A stretch of 64,000 bases of DNA, taken from Nakaseomyces glabratus. Its lineage: Eukaryota > Ascomycota > Saccharomycetes > Saccharomycetales > Saccharomycetaceae. The notes under the pieces are model-generated. The model did not search any database, had not been told where the DNA came from, and saw only the letters and a program-made list of their open reading frames with translations. The DNA is taken from assembly GCF_010111755.1 (NCBI RefSeq), contig NC_088959.1, positions 186,001 through 250,000 on the forward strand, given 5' to 3'. Below are positions 60,425-64,000 of the stretch, in pieces (positions within the stretch are counted from its first letter, which is position 1; each line of letters starts with the position of its first letter). Made by a program: the position numbers and the translations under genes.

Positions 60425-60817
60425 CCTGTAACGGTTTTCTTCGTAGAACTTCCCAGATTCAAAGCAGCCACCTTATCAAACTCAACAGCGACCTTCCAAT
60501 TGATCTTTTTACTGATCTTATACTCTTTTAATACCGTCCCGATTCCAAGTTAAAAGCAGTAAACTTTATTCAACTTTGCTCGAAGTCCCCTTTTCAGCTG
60601 AATTTTAAGTTTTTTCCAATTTAGCCAGTTTTAGTCAATTTTGATCAAAATTCACAAGAATAAGCAAGAAGTCCAATAAGAAATTGGCAAGAAATAGAAG
60701 GAATATCTTTTGATTGCAAGATTTAATACAACTATCTAACAGGGTGTCAAGTATATAACGGCAGATATCCCTTTTCAGACTGACCGTCAACCTGTGAAAC
60801 AAATAACTAATTGAGAA
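60425..60817. other. Divergent promoter BZZ1 / TRS33
   Basis: 393 bp with T-rich stretches. Synteny changes here from YHR114W to YOR115C. No clear motif was recognised. Confidence 0.5.
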
Positions 60818-61621
60818 ATGGAGAGACGTGAGCCTACTGAACACCAAAGTGCCCAGCAGCAGGCGCAACTGTTTGAGAAGTCCCTACCAAAAGTGAACCA
60901 ATTGGCTTTCAATATGCTGCTGAATGAGCTCGTTCCTTTATCGATGGCAGTTGAGAACGATATACATGATATGGCTGTGAAGGATAGCAATGCGGAGGAT
61001 GTTACAGTTGAAGTGCTTGCTGGAGATGTTGATAAGAAGGTAGTTTTAAAGGATGATGATACAGAAGAGGAAAAAGAACAGGCTCCAAAGTATAAGATTG
61101 GTGAGCAAAGCCATAAACTCATACAGCAGATATATAACTTGGATGATGAGTATCGGAGCAATAGTGTAGCGGAGAGGATACAGAACGTCGGATTTCAAAT
61201 AGGCTCGAAGCTATGCGAGTTGTTAGTATTTAGCAACAACCCCACTATATCATTCAGGGACATGGATCTTCTGGCAGTAATGAAATTTGTGTGTCGAGAT
61301 GTATGGAAGCAAGTATACGGTAAGCAGATAGATAATTTAAAAACCAACCATAGAGGCACTTTTTACCTATTGGATTACGACTATAAACCTATACAGACAT
61401 TTGCTCTCGATCTTGATCCAGAACAGCAGGAAAAAGAATTAAAATTAGTAGAGCCTTTCTTAGAGATCCCTGTTGGTATAATAAAAGGTGTTCTGTCTTC
61501 GTTGGGATTTCCAAAGGATGAAGTTATATGTGTGACATCTTTTGTGGATAGACCGGATGATCGTCCCAGAAGTTTATTTCCAAAAGGTGTCAGTTTTCAT
61601 GTACAAGTTAATAGACGTTAA
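60818..61621 (+). CDS. TRS33: TRAPP complex subunit Trs33
   Basis: 267 residues (S. cerevisiae 268). Bet3-family fold: [25 protein letters not shown] (about 19-43), [18 protein letters not shown] (about 121-138), [33 protein letters not shown] (about 150-180) and the end [11 protein letters not shown]. An acidic insertion lies at about 75-95. Core subunit of the TRAPP guanine exchange complexes for Ypt1 and Ypt31/32, acting in ER-Golgi and Golgi traffic. The end matches the family almost exactly. It starts an inverted YOR115C-YOR114W-YOR113W block. Confidence 0.96.
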   Translation: MERREPTEHQSAQQQAQLFEKSLPKVNQLAFNMLLNELVPLSMAVENDIHDMAVKDSNAEDVTVEVLAGDVDKKVVLKDDDTEEEKEQAPKYKIGEQSHKLIQQIYNLDDEYRSNSVAERIQNVGFQIGSKLCELLVFSNNPTISFRDMDLLAVMKFVCRDVWKQVYGKQIDNLKTNHRGTFYLLDYDYKPIQTFALDLDPEQQEKELKLVEPFLEIPVGIIKGVLSSLGFPKDEVICVTSFVDRPDDRPRSLFPKGVSFHVQVNRR

Positions 61622-61836
61622 AATGTATATTTAATCGACAGCATTTCATGAATATATGTTGGCCATGTATACAATACATAATATGAATCTGAGAGTTTCA
61701 ATAGAAAAAAGTTATACTTAACGTTAATGCGACATAATGAATATTAATTTACTGTATCAGCTATCAAATATAATCCGAATAATCCTATGAATATTAACTT
61801 ATGTAAATATGCTTTATAATAGAAATAGATTCGAAC

Positions 61837-62595
61837 TCAACCATTAGATGTCTTCATCATCAACAATGTCATAGCATTGCCATGGTCAGAGACAGCTTGT
61901 GAATTGCCTACCCTCTTGGCATTTGCTAGTTTCTCAAGGTTTAGTTTTATTACCTCAATTTCGATGTCTAGTGTGTTTTTAAACTCTTGCTGAGCATTCA
62001 GCCAATGTTCATGAATAGTTTTCTTCTCCTCTTCTCCAACTTTGGTATTCCATATCCGTCTACACTCTTTACACATTTCTTTAAAGCGCAATATGTAGTC
62101 TCTGTTGGGGTCAATATGTTGTATTGACCTTTTAGCTCTGCATGAGCTGAATTCATGGTAATTATTTGCTATACTCCCACTTTGGAATATAAGCTTCATA
62201 TTAACTTCTGAGTTTTGTCGCCACAATCTATCAAATTTAGACTTGAATCTATTCCTGAACATTAGGTATTCACTAGCAGCAGGTTTTTCAATCTCCAAAC
62301 ATCTGGCAAGCTCATATGAGGTGAGCTCAGATGGTGATAGATTGTGCTGCTCAAAGAACATAGCATAATACAATCTCTTCTTCGTTGCAGACAAGTTGTC
62401 CCATTCAGACCTAATATACCTCTTGAAGCTGTTATTGAACCGCATCAAAGTTGTGTTCCCAAATTTCTTGACCTGCATGTTGTAATAGTAGTTGAAGACT
62501 GTACCAATATCCTTCTGTGCACTCTTCTTGAAGGCCTTCTTGCAACTCACTAAAATCGAGGATGGCCTTGCATAAAGGTGTAGCGTAAACCTCAT
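61837..62595 (-). CDS. YOR114W-position protein, probable mitochondrial HMG-box-like
   Basis: 252 residues. The N terminus (MRFTLHLYARPSSILVSCKKAFKKS) is basic, without acidic residues, and resembles a mitochondrial presequence. Two segments look like HMG boxes. Box 1 (about 36-85) has SEWDNLSATKKRLYYAMFFE, matching the helix 2-3 pattern (W..LS..EK..Y). Box 2 (about 103-210) starts KPAASEYLMFRNRFK and ends RRIWNTKVGEEEKKTIHEHW, with an insertion between. By position it is the orthologue of S. cerevisiae YOR114W, which is uncharacterised. Tandem boxes plus a presequence recall mitochondrial DNA packaging proteins such as Abf2, but the resemblance is by eye only. Confidence 0.75.
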   Translation of the reverse strand: MRFTLHLYARPSSILVSCKKAFKKSAQKDIGTVFNYYYNMQVKKFGNTTLMRFNNSFKRYIRSEWDNLSATKKRLYYAMFFEQHNLSPSELTSYELARCLEIEKPAASEYLMFRNRFKSKFDRLWRQNSEVNMKLIFQSGSIANNYHEFSSCRAKRSIQHIDPNRDYILRFKEMCKECRRIWNTKVGEEEKKTIHEHWLNAQQEFKNTLDIEIEVIKLNLEKLANAKRVGNSQAVSDHGNAMTLLMMKTSNG

Positions 62596-63502
62596 AGTGG
62601 AGTCTTATTGTTGGTGCACCCGAAGCCAATATTACCAGAATTAAGTAGTAGATAGCGACCGGACCAGGTAGATGACCGGTGATCAGAACTCTATGTTGGT
62701 ATTAAGTCAATTAAGCTAATTAATTTACCATAGAGTGGTGAGGATGTTCCGATGGACCTGGGTTATATATTAAAATAAAATAATGATTTCAAGTTCAATA
62801 AAAAACGTATGATCCTCGCTACGGAGTTGCATTAATTATAAGTGTCTATTAAGAAACTGCGATGAACAAACCATAGATGTTAGAAAGCTCATCACGGATT
62901 GAAAGTACATCCCCTACAAGAAGCTATTCTCGTTGTGGGTGCCTGTTTCGTGTTATTTACATTTTACTTCAATAAGACTCAATAATAAGGACCTTTCGCG
63001 TGTTACGAAGCCCACAAAAATATGTAAATATTTACAAGCTAGCGAGAGCATTCCACGCTTATGATTCTCTATGGTGCTAAAGGGATCTAGATATATCTTA
63101 GTCGAACACATGTGTAAATGAATACATCATTACTAAGGATAAATAATAATAATTTAAATTACGTTGCAGTCCATTAATTAATATTTAAACGTAGCATAGA
63201 ATATGTAGTGAAGCGAAATAGCTTGCTTATGGAGCGAAACAGTTAATCACAATAATTCTGTCCCGTTTCATAAGGCTAAATTACGCAAATACTTCATTTC
63301 AAGTTTTCTCTTTCAGACATAGTGCATTCAATTTATTCAAAAAAATGAAAAAAAAAATAGTAGTGAAAGAGAATTCAATGTGTCATTTGAATGAGATAAG
63401 CTTCATGTATTGTTCTTGCGGCATAAGATGAAAAGCATTCGCGAATGTTAATTGACTGGTGGGTATATCTATATATCACCCATATTATAATTGTAGGTTG
63501 GC
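62596..63502. other. Intergenic region with a possible origin core
   Basis: 907 bp, strongly AT-rich. It contains a perfect match to the yeast origin core, ATTTACATTTT (62955-62965). An imperfect inverted repeat has arms ACTCTATG (62688-62695) and TACCATAGAGT (62726-62736). A near-PAC AGCTCATCAC lies at about 62888-62897. No gene is evident. Confidence 0.45.
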
Positions 63503-64000
63503 CTAACTCTTATAACTGATGTTTTTGAACTTGATAGGCTCTTGAGAGTTAACCGGAGACTGACTAATATTTGATAGCTGTGACCGTTGCTCATTCGATT
63601 GGGGAGCATTCACAGGTTCATTGCTGTTATCGAATGAAAACGAAAAACCAGAAACATTGGTCAATGGCATCATGAGATTATTCGATGAATTTTGCTTGCT
63701 GTTTGTCTCAGAGTTTTCGTCCTTGTTCAAGTTGTTTGAAGATTCCGCCCCATTTACGTAACCAGATGCTCCAGGATAGTCATCCAATGACCCGCCAGCT
63801 TGTGGTGGGAATTGCGAATAGCTGTAATTTGGATTTGGTGATTTATCTGAATGCGCAATTCCATTTTGAACGGATTGCATGTTTTCATTTGTCATCAAAG
63901 AATCAATAGTGCTTGGAATATTAGCCATCACGTTATCACCATTATTTGTCCGGCTTGATTTCCTTCTAGAGGTTCTTCTTTTTTCAACCGGCGATGATGA
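63503..64000 (-). CDS. AZF1: Azf1-like zinc-finger factor, C-terminal part (truncated by window)
   Basis: The frame is open to the right edge of the window, so only about the last 165 residues are seen and the 5' part lies outside. The visible part begins with a basic stretch (EKRRTSRRKSSR), continues Asn/Ser/Gln-rich and ends KNISYKS. No zinc finger is visible in this piece. The call rests on position: TRS33, the YOR114W orthologue and then this gene match YOR115C-YOR114W-YOR113W in reversed orientation, and Azf1 has an Asn-rich composition. Azf1 regulates carbon-source and cell-wall genes. The identity should be read as synteny-based. Confidence 0.55.
   Translation of the reverse strand, partial: SSSPVEKRRTSRRKSSRTNNGDNVMANIPSTIDSLMTNENMQSVQNGIAHSDKSPNPNYSYSQFPPQAGGSLDDYPGASGYVNGAESSNNLNKDENSETNSKQNSSNNLMMPLTNVSGFSFSFDNSNEPVNAPQSNEQRSQLSNISQSPVNSQEPIKFKNISYKS

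Overview
This window is nuclear chromosome sequence from a budding yeast of the family Saccharomycetaceae. The genes are compact, apparently intronless and AT-rich, with short intergenic spaces. They match Saccharomyces cerevisiae genes in both protein family and order. Highly expressed genes (ENO, OYE) show the strong codon bias typical of these yeasts, and a tRNA-Tyr with a short intron lies at 52.6 kb. Most of the window (0.5-49.3 kb) follows the order of S. cerevisiae YHR161C-YHR179W. However, it also contains NOP19 and PUP2, which in S. cerevisiae lie on the sister (YGR) copy of this ancestral block, and it lacks other ancestral neighbours such as LSC2, SDA1, BRF1, MGA1, GCN5 and YHR177W. 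A single track that mixes YHR and YGR genes, with losses, is what a post-whole-genome-duplication yeast outside Saccharomyces should show. The ENO-CTR2-FMO1-STB5 order is compatible with the Nakaseomyces/Candida glabrata group, but the species is inferred, not proven.

Layout. 0.5-5.6 kb: clathrin adaptor AP180, mitochondrial pyruvate carrier subunit, 6-phosphogluconolactonase. 5.8-21.2 kb, all on the minus strand: DNA2 nuclease-helicase, an unrecognised 169-residue protein, PRP8 and CDC23. 21.7-31.7 kb, all on the plus strand: THP2, MTG2, DBP8, NOP19, NMD3 and ATG7. DBP8, NOP19 and NMD3 form a run of ribosome-biogenesis genes whose promoters carry PAC and RRPE motifs. 31.8-49.3 kb: PUP2 (minus), then SPC97, enolase, CTR2, FMO1, STB5 and OYE, all plus. 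The DNA from the 3' half of SPC97 to CTR2 is unusually GC-rich, and the enolase promoter contains a nested inverted repeat.

The stretch 49.3-53.1 kb is a gene-poor junction where synteny changes. It holds one unrecognised ORF, a candidate structured RNA and the tRNA-Tyr. To its right are three blocks from other S. cerevisiae locations: YKU70-NGL2-MRPL33 (YMR284-286), COX23-BZZ1 (YHR116/YHR114, reversed, DMA1 missing) and TRS33-YOR114W-AZF1 (YOR115-113, reversed). The AZF1-like gene runs off the right edge.

Most genes are core housekeeping: splicing, replication, cell cycle, ribosome assembly, proteasome, autophagy, glycolysis and oxidative stress. I found no mobile element with intact coding capacity, no CRISPR array and no operon-like novel system. 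The most open questions are the unknown gene between DNA2 and PRP8, the ORF and structured element at 50-52 kb, the small ORF overlapping the CTR2 start, and the HMG-box-like nature of the YOR114W-position protein. Start codons were moved to the first plausible in-frame ATG wherever the longest open frame began at a non-ATG codon.
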